This document shows positions 9,420 through 21,412 of a DNA stretch of 64,000 nucleotides, piece after piece. How positions within the stretch are numbered: position 1 is the first letter of the stretch; the number at the start of each line of letters is the position of its first letter. Under the pieces are notes generated by a model. It was not told where the DNA came from, searched no databases, and worked only from the letters and a program-made list of their open reading frames with translations. The stretch is from Basidiobolus meristosporus CBS 931.73. Lineage: Eukaryota > Basidiobolomycota > Basidiobolomycetes > Basidiobolales > Basidiobolaceae. The position numbers were made by a program, and so were the translations under genes. The stretch covers positions 49,596 to 113,595 of the forward strand of contig MCFE01000253.1 in assembly GCA_002104905.1 (NCBI GenBank), written 5' to 3'.

Positions 9420-12400
9420 TTAACTGGTTGCGAGATTCCTTACATTCCAACCCATACTTCGAGCCCGATCGTGCTCGCCAAGGATTGAGCTCGATGGCTC
9501 ATTTGTAGGACGTAGTAGATATTGCTCAGCCACTCGCTGGATATCCTCTGTGGTGACAGCTAACAGGTCTTTTCGACGTCTATACGCGGAATGTCAATCA
9601 TTGATCTAGGTAAGCTAGCGAGGTAATCTGTATGTAGTCCAACTGACCTCTGCCTCATGCCAGCGGAAATTCCAGTGATGAATCGTGTCAGCCCCTCTTC
9701 AGAGGCTCCTACCGGGGAATCGAGCCTTCCGAAGATAGCTAGTTTGGCTTCGGTTAATTCCTAGATCACATCACATTAGCGCACTACCTGGGAAAATCCC
9801 GCCAAATAGAATCCACCTTTTCACCAAATCGGTGGCCTGTCGCATACAGCTTGGATTTTTCGATGGATTCCAGAGTGTGGAGTGGTGTGGGATCCCGGTA
9901 TGAAAAGAAGGTGAACATCCCGAAACTGGCGTCATATTCTGCACCGCCATCGTAAGCGCCATTCTTTTCTCGGATCTCCCGATGGAGGAATTGTTGCGTC
10001 AACAGGTTCGCAAGTACCTGTGATGAAAGGTGAGTGATATGCTCGAAAACTGAAGGCCGATCTTCTTTTCCTACCGCAAGCTTAGCACTGTCTTCATGGG
10101 TGTACGGTACGGCTTTGATACATTGAGCAACAAAGTTGGTGTTAAAAGAGAGCGGAATAAATGATTTGGCAGGTTGTAAACTAAAGGTAGGCTGGAGAAA
10201 GACGCGTGTTAGCTAAGCTTCGAAATGAAGAGAAGAAGTTGACGTTTACAGAAATTGCAGCTTTGCTACAGTTTGCATCCCTCTTGAGACCGCTTAAGAA
10301 GTTGGCAAGATACTTGCGGTGATGCTTGGACCCCTCTGGGGTTCCATTTATGGCAATGCGAATGGACTCCTTCTTGAATATGAATGATTGTATCGACTGC
10401 ATATTTTGAACTGGTTAGGGATTGTGAGTAGGGTTCAGGTGAGCTTCAGGCATACTTTAAGTTTCTTCGCGACACTCTCTATAGTACTGATATTGTTCGC
10501 TAGCTTTCCTGCAAACTCCACCTGAGTAAGGCCGTTGGCAATCTCATTAAATTTCTTGATCCTGCGTTAGTGGAGCGTAGCACACGTCGGTAAAGTAATG
10601 GCACTTACCGCAGCCGAACTTAGGCTAGATGCTGCATAGGACTTGGCATAGACATGGCCGGAATATGGGACGGAGGCAAGCAAGGTGGAGGCATTCTAAT
10701 GGAGCTGTTATGTTGGTACGCAAATAGAAACAACTACGTAGAGTAATTACACTTGATATCAGAGGTTCGAGTGCATCAACATTCTCGAAATCAGTCTCTT
10801 TGATGAGATAGAGGACCAGCTTGTACAGCTTGGGTATGTGTCGATCAAGAACATACGACGAGAGAGAAATTCCTTCTTCGAACTTGTCGATATCTTTGGA
10901 AAGAAGATCCACTAAGTCTGGGGCTTCTAAAAGGCGTATGCACCAGCAACATGAAGTTACCTGAATGATCGCAAGCAAGAAAATGAGCAAATGATATTCC
11001 CCCAGTATACAGCCGTATTTCCTGGTCGATCTCTGCCATTGTTCTGAACCTGGTACCCAGGAAAGTTAACGCCTAACGGATGGTAAGCATTCAATGGTTT
11101 CCATCAAGATAGCCCCATCACATACATCACAAAACAACGGAAGGTACGGTTTCAAGTCCTCAGGCAAATCGGGAAGTGGGCTGATTATGCGTAGGTACGA
11201 GATACCATTCGCAGAGGTTGAACACCACTGAACCGGAACTCCGTCGATATCATCATGATCCAGGGGAGTTTCTTCACCATCTACTGGGATATCGGACAAG
11301 GATAATGACGGGAGGCATGAAACGTCTGGACGTATGTAAGAGTATGAGCAAATTGCAATTCAATGATTGAATCGAACCTTCCACAATGTCCTGGTATCTG
11401 CGCAATTCAAGTCCTCGCTGGAAAATCCTCGCTTTGTCTGGACCAGTCAATGACGAAGCGATCTTCTCCAGCCGTTGCCTTTCGTTAGCAAGGAGCTGAT
11501 TCGTATAGTTGACATCAGGTTGCATGACGAAGGTTAGTCTATGTGGGTTCTTGAGTAAGTACTTTTCGATCTTCGACCGGAAGAAGCCTCCTTTAAGGGA
11601 CAGTTGTTTGATTCGCTTGAGATTCTAATATCGAGTCAGTGAATTTCTCTTGATTGTGGCATTCATGAAGCCTCACTGACTTGATCAATTTCCAACTCGT
11701 CTATCGGATTCCTGCCATGAAACCAACTAGCGGATAGCGTTTGTAGAAGCGCCAGTCCAAAATTCCCAGTTTTCTTATATCGAGTCTGGATATCAGTTCG
11801 GAGATTCGATGCAAGTCTGATGTCTCTCTTACGTTTTTACTGCCCAGCTCAACTGGGTGAAGGATCGAGTCTATCCTGTTTCTGCTAAACCCTTTCCCAT
11901 GGGCGCGCTCAAGCACCATCTGAATGGAGTTTTCAACCTGTATTCGGATAAATTAGATGAAGATGGGCCGTACCGAGTGGCGTTACTTATCAGTACCAGA
12001 TCAATGTCATGATAGCGAACTCCCTGTAGTCCAGCACTGAAGGAGCTCGTCCTTGAAATCGGGATGGTTACGGATCGACAAGAGTTATAGACGTTGACAT
12101 TGTTTAACGTACTTTGTGGTTGTATTGTATCCTACATTGGTGGAGTATTCTGTGCCAAGGTCGGAGTCGATCAGTGCCTGGTGCATAGGCGAGGCAGGGC
12201 CGTCCAAAAGCAAGGCGGACAGAATTTTCATGCTGAAATGGTCAAATGCACTCTTCAGCCAGTTAGAAACGGGATAATGGAACTCAGTGCCAAAAAAAGC
12301 TTACTGGAAAGTCGTCGATTAGATACGACATCGATAGTTTGATTTGTCTGTTTGGGTTTCCTACTAGATGGATCCATGTTAGTTGCAACATCGGCATACA

Positions 12401-13751
12401 AGCGACGAGCCTTACATGAATCGTAAGGCCCAGCAACCGTGACTTGCTGAGGAGATGTGAAGCGTTCGACGGTCTGATTAGGATATTGAGTGTGTACTCT
12501 CGAGTAATGGCTGATTTTGCGGTCTATCGCTTTGAGTTGGCTCTCGAGAGGGAAGTTTCCTTGGGCGTCTTAGAGGGGTTGTCTTGAAAAGAGTTTGCAT
12601 TTAAAGAGACTACCGTATGAATAGAACTTGGCATTTGTTGGATGATAATATCTTTGGTGGAATTTGAGGAGGTTTTCATGGGTGAGATCTGTGATGTGTT
12701 GTGGATCACCACCAGCAATGTAGCCGTAAGCGGTCCCGGGGAACAGTTTTTGTTGGGCACGGCAGTAGAAGAGTGTCCCAGGGTCAGCCTAACATTCCCT
12801 CGCTTAGAGCAGATGACAACGATAGCTATGGTGGACAACAACCTACCAATGCACCTTTCATCTCGTTATAAACCACGCCCTTAAACACGAGTGGAGAATG
12901 AGGATCTTATCAACTCGGTTAGGAAGCCCTATCTTCTGATAATCCTATTTGAATGTCACCTACTGCCCACAAACTCGTTCTCGATACGCCAACCTTCTTG
13001 CAGAAAGTCTAATTCGAGTAATTTTGGCGCAAATACTGCATCCAAGAAGACATCGCGAAGATTATTGTAATCAACTAGATTTTGTGTGGAGAATGGGTAA
13101 TGCGTGTAGTCACACTCTGGTGAACAGAGAAAAGCAGATGGTTATTATCTCTAACCGGGTCATATTGTCCTATATCACTGTGGGCACTACCTGTCAAAGC
13201 ATTCATAAAGGTTGATAGTGAACGGTTTGCCATTTTGAAGTATGGATCCCGAATGGGGTATTTCTCAGAACTGCAGAGCACTGTATGTTCCTATATGTAC
13301 GTGTTGAGAAAAAACCGAACTCCAATCAGGCTCGGATCCCTCCAACATACCAAAATATGAGCAGCGCCAGTGTCATCCGTCGGGGGAGTAGAGAAGCCGA
13401 CGCTTTAGACAACAGTATGAACATTCTGCCATGCAATAGCCAAATTCGCTTGAGAGCAATACCTAAACACGTTATTCCTGTCGTCACAGCCCAGGTGAAG
13501 ATATTCGGCGCCAGTTTTTTCGTGGTTTAATTTGATCGCGGTCAGGCGGAATTCTCGCACTTCTCTAACCTACGTGAGACGACGAAAATTTCGAATCGAC
13601 AGCAAGTTTGTAGAGATCATAGGCGACACTAACTTCTTCCACTTTAAATCCGTGAACTGTTTCCCCCAATACAAAGGTGGCTATGTTTATGACCAGGTCA
13701 ATACTTTTCAGGTAGAAGTGAAGATTTTGCTATGCTCCTTACATTCTTCAT
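9420..13751 (-). CDS. CYM1: Presequence protease (Cym1/PITRM1), M16C family
   Basis: Mitochondrial metallopeptidase that degrades cleaved targeting peptides in the matrix. The gene runs from an ATG at about 13751 to a TAA at 9420-9422 in many short exons. Pieces in order: [56 protein letters not shown] (zinc motif HxxEH), [64 protein letters not shown], then a helical middle domain and the C-terminal [20 protein letters not shown] and FTFFSYRDP blocks typical of the inactive half of M16C proteases. A 60-nt intron (13291-13350) falls inside the zinc motif, between HIL and EH. The first exon and its targeting sequence are uncertain. All catalytic elements I checked are present. Confidence 0.9.
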
Positions 13752-14576
13752 AGCTGGTTTGTGAGTGGAATTTTTTTACAAGACGGATAGCTGTGTAAGA
13801 CGACGCATTGATGCTGGCTAACCTAGAGCTTACTAGAGACGCGGTATATCGAGCTGGACGCAACATGCTGTTGGATTGCCGATTAGAAGCGATCGTACCG
13901 GAATCCTCGATGAGAATACTAAGCTCGAATTAAAATCACTGAAATGAGAAAATTCCCTAGCATTTGACATCGTGCATATAGCGAATTACCTAAATCTGCA
14001 TTACACTTCGGTCAGTGGAGATTACTTAAATCTGCATCGAGCCAGGAGCGGAAATCGGAAACCTGGAGCAAAGATCGAAGGTTACCTAGCCTTGTTCTGT
14101 TCAGCCAACAACCGAGACCAAGCGGGTGTAGGATCCGTTGCTGTTGCTGCTGTTGCAAGCATGAAGGCTGTCGATGGTTGGTCGATCGACAAACAAATTC
14201 AATGAAGAGAGAAGTTGGCTGATCAAAAAGCAGAAGATACGGTGGCCAATCGGAGGATTTAGCATGAGGCATTCCATCTCCAATCGTTTGACATGACATT
14301 TCCCATTGCCAAGTAGACATCCGCCGCACGTTGGATTAAGCCAGCCCCTGGTGGATTTAACCAAAAGTGCTCAGCAGGCTAATCTCAGTGGCCCACGGGC
14401 ACCTTGGTAGAATGACAACAAGCATCAGGGGCCATGATCATGACTTTGGAGACTGTATGGACTCAGGAGTGCATGCCGCGACCCCAAACGCAACGAACAC
14501 CAGATTATTCACCACGGAAATCCCCCTCCGCCGGCTCTCCATGTGGCCTCAAAGGTGGGAGAGTGCGTCAACACCG
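13752..14576. other. Intergenic between CYM1 and RGS genes
   Basis: A divergent promoter region of about 0.8 kb. It includes a short near-repeat (AATTACCTAAATCTGCAT at 13983, with a related TTACTTAAATCTGCAT at 14021). I see no gene. Confidence 0.4.
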
Positions 14577-14584
14577 TATAAAAG
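14577..14584 (+). promoter_or_regulatory. TATA box of the RGS gene
   Basis: TATAAAAG, 69 bases upstream of the ATG at 14653, consistent with a leader of about 40 nt. Confidence 0.65.
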
Positions 14585-14652
14585 AAACCGGCACCCCGCC
14601 TTCCACTGTATAGTTTAGCACATCTTTACATTGGCCGCCAACACTACATAGC

Positions 14653-16065
14653 ATGGCTTTGGAAGACTTCCCCGTCTCCGACGGGCAGAAAGCATCGATC
14701 TTTGTTGTCTATGTGATCTATTTATCCTCCGTCCTCGTCACCACCACCTTTTTCTGGAAGTACAGAGAGCATCCAGGTATCAGATCCCGTAGTCTCCTCA
14801 TCACCATGATCGGCGTCAGCGCCAATATCGTCCTGTCCACGGTGTACCTGATGGGCCCCGTGTTCGCCAGCTTCTTGCCCTGCTTCGTCACCCTGTGGTT
14901 TGGTTCGCTGCTGACGCCTGTGACGATGCTGACCACTGTGGGGAAATTCCTGCGCGTTGCTTATCTCTATCGCTCCTCGTTAGCCAAGCTGAAGGCTGAG
15001 AGACGCCGCCAAGAGGGGCTAAGAGAGAAGAGCAAAAGCAACTCAGTGCAGTCCAGCAAAGACCAGGCAAGCGAACCCTCCATCGTACTGCTTACCATCG
15101 ATTCATCGACCAACCTCAAACTCTCACAGGACTATGACCTGGAGAGTAATTGGATTCAACGCCATTCATACATTTTTGAGGATCATTTCCTGATTCGGAT
15201 TCTTGGTGGGCTCACCCTGTTCCATATCGTGTTGACCATCTTTGTGCAAGGCTTCACCCAGAGCTATGCATTCACGGCCCTGCCAAGATTGGACTGCTTC
15301 AATGGCTGGGAGTATATCCCGGTGTACGTGATTGGCTCGTGCGAGATCTTCCTGTTTGGAAGCGTGGTCATCCGATACATCCGAGGTGTGTCTGATGCGT
15401 ACAACATCGTCAAGGAGCTGTCCCTCATCGTCATAGCAACCGGGGCCGGCTTCTTCCTCCACCTGCTCTTTGCCTACACCCCAAGCCTGTACACCGTGCG
15501 TGCAACCATCCCGGTGGGGACCTGGGGATTCTGCACTTTGTGGTCGATCCATCTGTTGAACTGCGGCCTGCCGCTGGTTGAAATCTACCAAACCAACCGA
15601 AGGGCCAAGAACTATCTGAATGGGCGGAAGTTGCCCAGCTTTGAGGAGGTCCTCGAGCACCCGATCCTCTTCGAGAAGTTCAAGGCGTTCACGGTCAAGG
15701 ACTTCAGTGTTGAGAACGCACTATTCTACGAGCGCTACTTGCGATTGCGCACCACGCCGACCGCCTTCGTCAAGGACCACCTGCCCACGCAGGAGGACCG
15801 GCTCCCTGTGGAAATCAAGGCCGAGCTGCAGTCTATCTACGAAACGTTTATCAAGATGGATTCCGACTACCAGGTGAACCTCAAGGGTGAGACAGTGTCT
15901 GAGATCGAACGGAGGGTTCGTGACGACGAATACGCGTTGGATATGTTGGACCAGGCCCTGACCGAGGTCAAGCTCCTTATGTACCAGCACACCTTCAAGC
16001 GTTTCCTCCAGCAGGAATACCCCTACACCACGTTGGCAGAGGGTCACGAGATCGAACTCAATTAA
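14653..16065 (+). CDS. 7TM protein with C-terminal RGS domain
   Basis: An intronless 470-residue protein. Hydrophobic segments at about residues 16-36, 48-66, 71-93, 182-203, 224-242, 256-275 and 286-306 give seven predicted membrane spans, with a charged loop (about 105-175) between the third and fourth. The cytosolic C-terminus (about 325-460) is an RGS domain: LPSFEEVLEHPILFEKFKAF, then VENALFYERYLRL, IYETFIKMDSDYQVNL and a final TFKRFLQQEY. RGS domains speed GTP hydrolysis on G-alpha subunits. Fungi and plants have such receptor-like 7TM-RGS fusions, so this is probably a plasma-membrane regulator of heterotrimeric G-protein signalling with an unknown ligand. The start follows a TATA box and no upstream in-frame ATG competes. 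It is GC-biased compared with its neighbours. Confidence 0.88.
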   Translation: MALEDFPVSDGQKASIFVVYVIYLSSVLVTTTFFWKYREHPGIRSRSLLITMIGVSANIVLSTVYLMGPVFASFLPCFVTLWFGSLLTPVTMLTTVGKFLRVAYLYRSSLAKLKAERRRQEGLREKSKSNSVQSSKDQASEPSIVLLTIDSSTNLKLSQDYDLESNWIQRHSYIFEDHFLIRILGGLTLFHIVLTIFVQGFTQSYAFTALPRLDCFNGWEYIPVYVIGSCEIFLFGSVVIRYIRGVSDAYNIVKELSLIVIATGAGFFLHLLFAYTPSLYTVRATIPVGTWGFCTLWSIHLLNCGLPLVEIYQTNRRAKNYLNGRKLPSFEEVLEHPILFEKFKAFTVKDFSVENALFYERYLRLRTTPTAFVKDHLPTQEDRLPVEIKAELQSIYETFIKMDSDYQVNLKGETVSEIERRVRDDEYALDMLDQALTEVKLLMYQHTFKRFLQQEYPYTTLAEGHEIELN

Positions 16066-16473
16066 GCATCCATCCTTTCTTTAACCTGGCACCTCGAGAA
16101 TCCCTGATTCGATTGCTTGTTTCATTTGACCACTTCTCCATGTAGTTAGTTTCTAGCCCTCAAGATGCGGCTGTAGGATTAAAGCACTCTAGAAGCACCA
16201 AGTCTTGTTTAATCCCTAACCCCGATCTTGGTCCTGGCAATCTTATTAAATGCGCTTAAAAATAAACCAGCTGCAGCCATCTGCGCCCAATCCACTGTAA
16301 AAGGTCCACTGGCTGTCTGGCTCGGGATCACGAAGAATCTCTGATCGCGACGCCCTCTGGACCAATAGAAAGGGCCGTAGGTTTTTTTCCCATCAGCCGG
16401 GTTTAAAAGTGGATTTCGCGCATTTTGCAACGGCCTTTTTTCCTGGTCGGTCGACTAAAGCCGCGTCGTAAAC
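16066..16473. other. Intergenic, RGS 3' flank and RPS9 promoter
   Basis: About 400 bases without a gene. A TTTAAAAG element at about 16402-16409 lies 65 bases before the RPS9 start and could serve as its TATA box. The minus-strand open frame at 16209-16430 has no ATG. Confidence 0.45.
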
Positions 16474-17234
16474 ATGCCTCCAAGAAACTGTATTCTCTGG
16501 ACGAGAGTTGAGTATGGCCAGCATTTGTGATTGTTTTCTGTGATTTGATCGCCACTCATCGTTCGAGAAGAGCTTCATAGCTACTTCTCTGGGCATGAAC
16601 GAAGTGAATCTAATGAGTGGGCCTCATGTTGGTGGGCAAGCGGCGAGCAGACTCCTCGCTTGACCTGTTGGTTGATTGATTTCTAGGCTCCAAGACTTAC
16701 AAGGTTCCCAGACGTCCATTCGAGAAGGAACGTATCGATCAAGAATTGAAGATCATTGGTGAATATGGTCTCCGTAACAAGCGCGAAATCTGGAGAATCG
16801 GATACACCCTCTCCAACATCCGTCGTGCTGCTCGTGAGCTTCTTACATTAGACCCCAAGGACACCCGTCGTCTCTTCGAAGGTAATGCCCTCATCCGTCG
16901 TCTCATCCGTATCGGTGTCTTGGACGAATCCAAGGCCAAGCTCGATTACGTTTTGGGTCTCAAGGTTGAAGATTTCTTGGAGCGTCGTCTTCAAACCCAA
17001 GTCTTCAAATTGGGATTGGCCAAGTCCATCCATCACGCTCGTGTTCTCATCAAGCAAAGACACATCCGTGTTGGCAAGCAAGTTGTTGACATCCCATCCT
17101 TCGTTGTTCGTTTGGAATCCCAGAAGCACATCGATTTCGCTTTGACCTCTCCCTATGGTGGTGGTCGCCCTGGTCGCGTCAAGAGAAAGAGAATGGCTTC
17201 CGGTGCCGGTGCCGAAGAAGAAGATGAGGAATAG
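16474..17234 (+). CDS. RPS9: 40S ribosomal protein S9 (uS4)
   Basis: Small-subunit ribosomal protein of the 18S 5' domain that helps decoding accuracy. Exon 1 is only 16 nt (16474-16489), encoding MPPRN plus one base. A 197-nt intron (16490-16686) follows and the rest is one exon. The spliced N-terminus reads [20 protein letters not shown], close to the universal start of this family. The S4 RNA-binding fold is clear ([40 protein letters not shown]), as is the eukaryotic basic tail ending in an acidic stretch. Length is about 188 residues, as usual. Codon use is strongly biased (CGT, AAG, CTC, GTC), as expected for a highly expressed gene. The early long intron is typical of fungal ribosomal protein genes. 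Confidence 0.95.
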
Positions 17235-17436
17235 CTTCCCTCAATTTGATTAAATATTCTTCAATAAATTGTCAATTTGTTTATTCTATTATCCACCATC
17301 TCCAAGCTATACATCCATCTGGTCCAGGGGAGGTAGGGTTAGGTTAGGTGGCTTAGGGAGGGGGATCTGCCAACATAAAGAACATTCATGGAATGCGTGG
17401 ATTTGTTTGTGCGCTCATTGGTGTAACAATGGCAGC

Positions 17437-17443
17437 TATAAAG
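17437..17443 (+). promoter_or_regulatory. TATA box of the AMP deaminase gene
   Basis: TATAAAG, 36 bases before the ATG at 17473, implying a very short leader. Confidence 0.55.
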
Positions 17444-17472
17444 GCTGATGATTTGTGGCTGAGCAGTCGATA

Positions 17473-20267
17473 ATGCAAATGGATCCTCCAGAAACCCTGC
17501 CTGCCTCCATCAAAGACGCACCGTCCTCAAGTAACCCTTTCTACAGCTATCATGCAGAAAAAGCGTTGAAGCAGGTAAGTCCATTGGTAGCTAGGTCTCT
17601 GCAACTCCTCGGACTCTCAACAATGCGCCAACAGGAGGATTCCAAGCTTCTTGCTCGACAAGTCAAAGCCAGTAATGAGGAGTCGGGAATCGTTCGTAAG
17701 CCCACATTCGGCTACCCGGCACTGAGTTCCCCCATGAAAGCTGAGGGTATGTTGTAGAGAAGGTTTATTGGGTTGTGCTTGGCTGAATTTCGTATGCTAG
17801 ACGAAGGTTACAAAGCGGAGCTTAGGCAAATCTATTCAAGCCTTCAGAAGTGTATGGACTTGCGCGACAAATACATGGCCTTGTCTTTGCAAAGGCCCAC
17901 CGACGACCCGAAAAACACCCCCGACTGGAGGATATATCCGCCGCCTCCTCCACCTGGCTCGAAGTCGGGAGAGTTTCCGGTGGGCTACGATTTTGACATG
18001 AGCCACATTGAGCTACCCGACAGGCATTCGGTAATCTACGGCATTCCAAGTATGTTAAGAGCATGCACTCACCTGACCGCTCATGATAGTTCACCTTCGG
18101 AATCAACGACCAAGGGGTCTATCAAGTATACCGCACTACAGAAGGTTTCTATCAGCCATCATCGAGCCCATGCTTAGTTAGTAACCCTTTCTCGTGCACA
18201 GAGCTGGATCAGGGAAAGCCCGCATACGATATCCCCACTATCAAGGATTACTACCAGGATCTCGAGTTTGTCCTTGGCGTGATCTCCGATGGTCAAACAA
18301 AATCCCTAGCCTTTGACCGCCTGCGATATCTTGAAAGCAATTGGAAGCTTTATGCTCTGTTGAACGAATACCAGGAGATTGCCGACTCCAAGGTGACCAT
18401 TTGTGTTGGCTGTTTTGCATTCCCAATGAAACTCAGCGTCAGTTTAGAGAGTCCCTCACCGAGACTTCTACAACGTCCGCAAGGTGGATACTCAAGTGCA
18501 CCACTCGTCGTGTATGAACCAGAAGCATCTACTACGCTTCATCAAGTCGAAGCTGAAGAGGAGCCCTGATGTACGTCAACCAGGAATCTCTAATGCCACC
18601 GTGCTCAACTCTGCTTTATGATAGGACGTTGTCATCCACCGTGATGGCCAAGACCTGACCCTGGCCCAGGTATTCGATAGTCTGAAGCTCACTGCCTACC
18701 AGTTAAGCATTGATACCCTGGATATGCATGTATGTCGTCGCAGCGCAGGTCCCTTGCTGTGTATGGAACTAATGTAGTCCGTTCAGGCTCATGCAGACTA
18801 TTTCCACCGCTACGACAAGTTCGACCTCAAGTACAACCCAATAGGCGAGAGCAGGTTGAGAGAGATCTTCCTCAACACCGACAATAAGATCCGTGGCTCT
18901 TATCTTGCAGAGCTCACGCGGGGTATGCGGTAAAACCTAGACCAATCTAGCGCATTGACTCATTCATCAAATAGAGGTAATCGGGGACCTCGAATCCAGC
19001 AAGTACCAGCTAGCGGAATACCGATTGTCGATTTATGGAAGGTCAGTGCGCAATCAGGAAGCCTTGCCTCGTGCTTTAGTGACGACTGTTTCTCAGATCG
19101 GCCGAGGAATGGGACAACCTAGCCAGATGGGTTGTTGACAACAAACTTGTCTCTCCCAACGTTCGCTGGCTCATCCAAGTCCCTCGTTTGTATAATGTAT
19201 ACAAGAGCACCAACACCGTGGCGAACTTCGAGCAGCTCATACAGAGTGAGTGAATCGACACCACTACTCACCGTCCTCGCTAACCGGTCTTCTAGACATC
19301 TTCCAACCTCTATTTGAGGTGACAATGGACCCCTCGTCGCATCCAGAATTGCACGTTTTCCTGCAAAGGGTCGTTGGCTTTGATAGCGTTGATGATGAAA
19401 GCAAAGCCGAGCGTCGGATCCATCGTAAGTTCCCGTTCGCAAGGGCTTGGAACACTGCCCTAAACCCGCCTTACACGTACTACCTGTATTATATGTTTGC
19501 CAATATCGCCTCACTCAACCACTGGAGAAAGGACCGTGGGTTCAGTAAGTGCAGCTGTTGATCCACTTGACCAATAGGATGCTCAACGTACCATCCTTCC
19601 AGATGTGTTTGTTCTACGCCCACACTCTGGAGAGGCGGGCGATACGGACCATCTAACTTCAGCCTTCTTGACCTCTTGGAGCATCAGTCACGGGATCCTT
19701 CTTCGTAAGGTTCCAGCGCTGCAATATCTGTATTTCCTCCAGCAGATCGGCATTTCCATGTCCCCACTGAGTAACAACGCACTTTTCCTAAACTATGAGC
19801 GGAACCCGTTCCCAGCGTTCTTTCGCCGGGGACTGAATCTCAGCCTGGCCACTGATGACCCTTTACAGTTCCACTTCACGAAGGAGCCCCTCATTGAGGA
19901 ATACAGCATTGCTGCCCAGGTAATGTTGACTTGACTATTACACCGATTTGCACATGAGATTCACTCGTGCTATGAAGATATGGAAGCTCTCCAATGTAGA
20001 CATGTGTGAACTAGCTCGCAATAGCGTGCTACAAAGTGGCTTCGAGATGGCCGTTAAGAGACACTTTGTCGGGGAGAACTGTCACATCCCCGGACCCGAC
20101 GGAAATGGTAACCATTTCTTCCTTGGTTCAAGGATGCTCGATACTAACTCGAGCCCTTTGTAGATATGAGAAAGACCAACGTTCCCCACATTCGCTTGGC
20201 TTTCAGACATCAAGCGTTGAGGGAGGAGTTGCTCAGAGTCCAGAAATACTCCCGCCCCAGTAAATAA
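17473..20267 (+). CDS. AMD1: AMP deaminase with altered metal-site residue
   Basis: AMP deaminase converts AMP to IMP in purine interconversion. It starts at the ATG at 17473 and ends with TAA at 20265-20267, with about ten introns. Recognisable blocks in order: an N-terminal variable region, [14 protein letters not shown], the [17 protein letters not shown] region, [84 protein letters not shown] and [20 protein letters not shown]. This is a full catalytic domain. One zinc-ligand position differs: the family motif VDTHVH reads VDTQVH at about 18488 (CAA codon). The usual RPHCGEAG is RPHSGEAG and SLSTDDP is SLATDDP. The gene may encode a diverged or impaired enzyme. It converges on the phosphatase gene, with 59 bases between the stops. 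Confidence 0.93.
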
Positions 20268-20326
20268 AACCCAACAGACTTCTGAACAGGTGACTGCTTT
20301 ATACACATAAATACAAATAAAAGACA

Positions 20327-21359
20327 TCAGTTGCCGGACAAACTCACAGCCTCTTTGGAGGTGGTGAGGGCTGCGGGGCGTTCCAAAATTTCAGGAGAAG
20401 AGCGGAACAGGTTTCGATACATGGCCAGTATATCCGCAGCCTCTGACCAGATGATCACATTACTGTGAATCTGGGCACGGGTGCTAGGGGTTTCTATGAT
20501 CTTGCTAAGAACCCGGCCACGTCGAACCAGAGCAATATCATTACTGGAAGGCGATGGGTTAATGGAGCCCACCAAGATCATGTAAATTTCACTTACGCTC
20601 TTAACTTGGTGATGGGACAGAAATCGTTCGCTCCGTCACCCACATAGATTACTCGATCGTAGCCTCCCTCCAGCATCACCCGAGTAATCTCTCGCCCCTT
20701 GCACATATTCACGCTACAGGTATGGCCGAATCCCTCCGCACTGGTGCAACATCCATGGGGGGTCTCCTTGGGAACCAGGCGATCTATCACTAGTTTGCCC
20801 TCCCTCCATTGTGCAGGATTCGTGATGATGTTGGCGAACAACTGGCTGACCTGGTAATGGTGCAATACTTTCGAGATGGCCACGGTGTTCGCATCGGAGA
20901 TGATCATGATGTCGGCGTTGGCTTCTTTGGCAACATGAAGAGCTTTGATCATGTCTTTGCTGAAAGGAATCCGACTCCATGCCTTATCCATGTGCTCCTG
21001 AGTAAACCCCGACGCGCTAAGTTCACCCAATAGTTGATTCTGCGGTAATGCCAGGTTCAATGATTTATCGACATATTAGGTTTGATCTAATCGTTACCAT
21101 CATATCTGTCCACTGCATTTTGAGCTCCAGTTCGCTCATCTTCTGGGCAAGAAGAGGACTCAATTGGCTCACCAGGTAGTTGTCACTAGAAGAAGTACTC
21201 ATCAACAATGCTGCCCAGCGACCTATCTCACCGGCACATACCTGTCTTCATCGATTAAAGACCTAAGTGGAAATGGATTAATCCGATGGCCTGGCTCTGG
21301 ATGGAACACGAAATAATTTACCAATCGAAGTCGTAGGCTACAAGAGTCTTGGTAGTCAT
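20327..21359 (-). CDS. PHOSPHO-type HAD phosphatase
   Basis: A haloacid-dehalogenase-fold phosphatase of the PHOSPHO1/PHOSPHO2 family, small enzymes acting on phosphocholine/phosphoethanolamine or pyridoxal phosphate. The ATG is at 21359 and the TGA at 20329-20327, with at least four introns. The first exons give VAYDFDWSLIDEDSDNYLV, in which DFDxS is the nucleophile motif. Next come the cap region (GFTQEHMDKAWSRIPFSKDM), motif II in DIMIISDANTVAISKVL and motif IV in VIYVGDGANDFCP. The C-terminal block NDIALVRRGRVLSKII matches the family after splicing at about 20554/20605. The first residue after DFD is Trp where relatives have Asn or Thr. The substrate cannot be told from the sequence. Confidence 0.88.
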
Positions 21360-21404
21360 ATTTTCAGCTGTGAGGTTGTAATGTGTATTTAGACAGGTGC
21401 TGGG

Positions 21405-21412
21405 CTTTTATA
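21405..21412 (-). promoter_or_regulatory. TATA box of the HAD phosphatase gene
   Basis: TATAAAAG on the minus strand, 46 bases before the ATG at 21359. Confidence 0.65.

Noticed and set aside
16209-16430. Minus-strand 73-codon frame upstream of RPS9
   Set aside because: No ATG start, no recognisable domain, and it covers the RPS9 promoter region.
18050-18090. Apparent frameshift in AMP deaminase after IYGIPS
   Set aside because: Using the earlier GTAATC donor (about 18031) joins PDRHS to [14 protein letters not shown] in frame, so no frameshift is needed.
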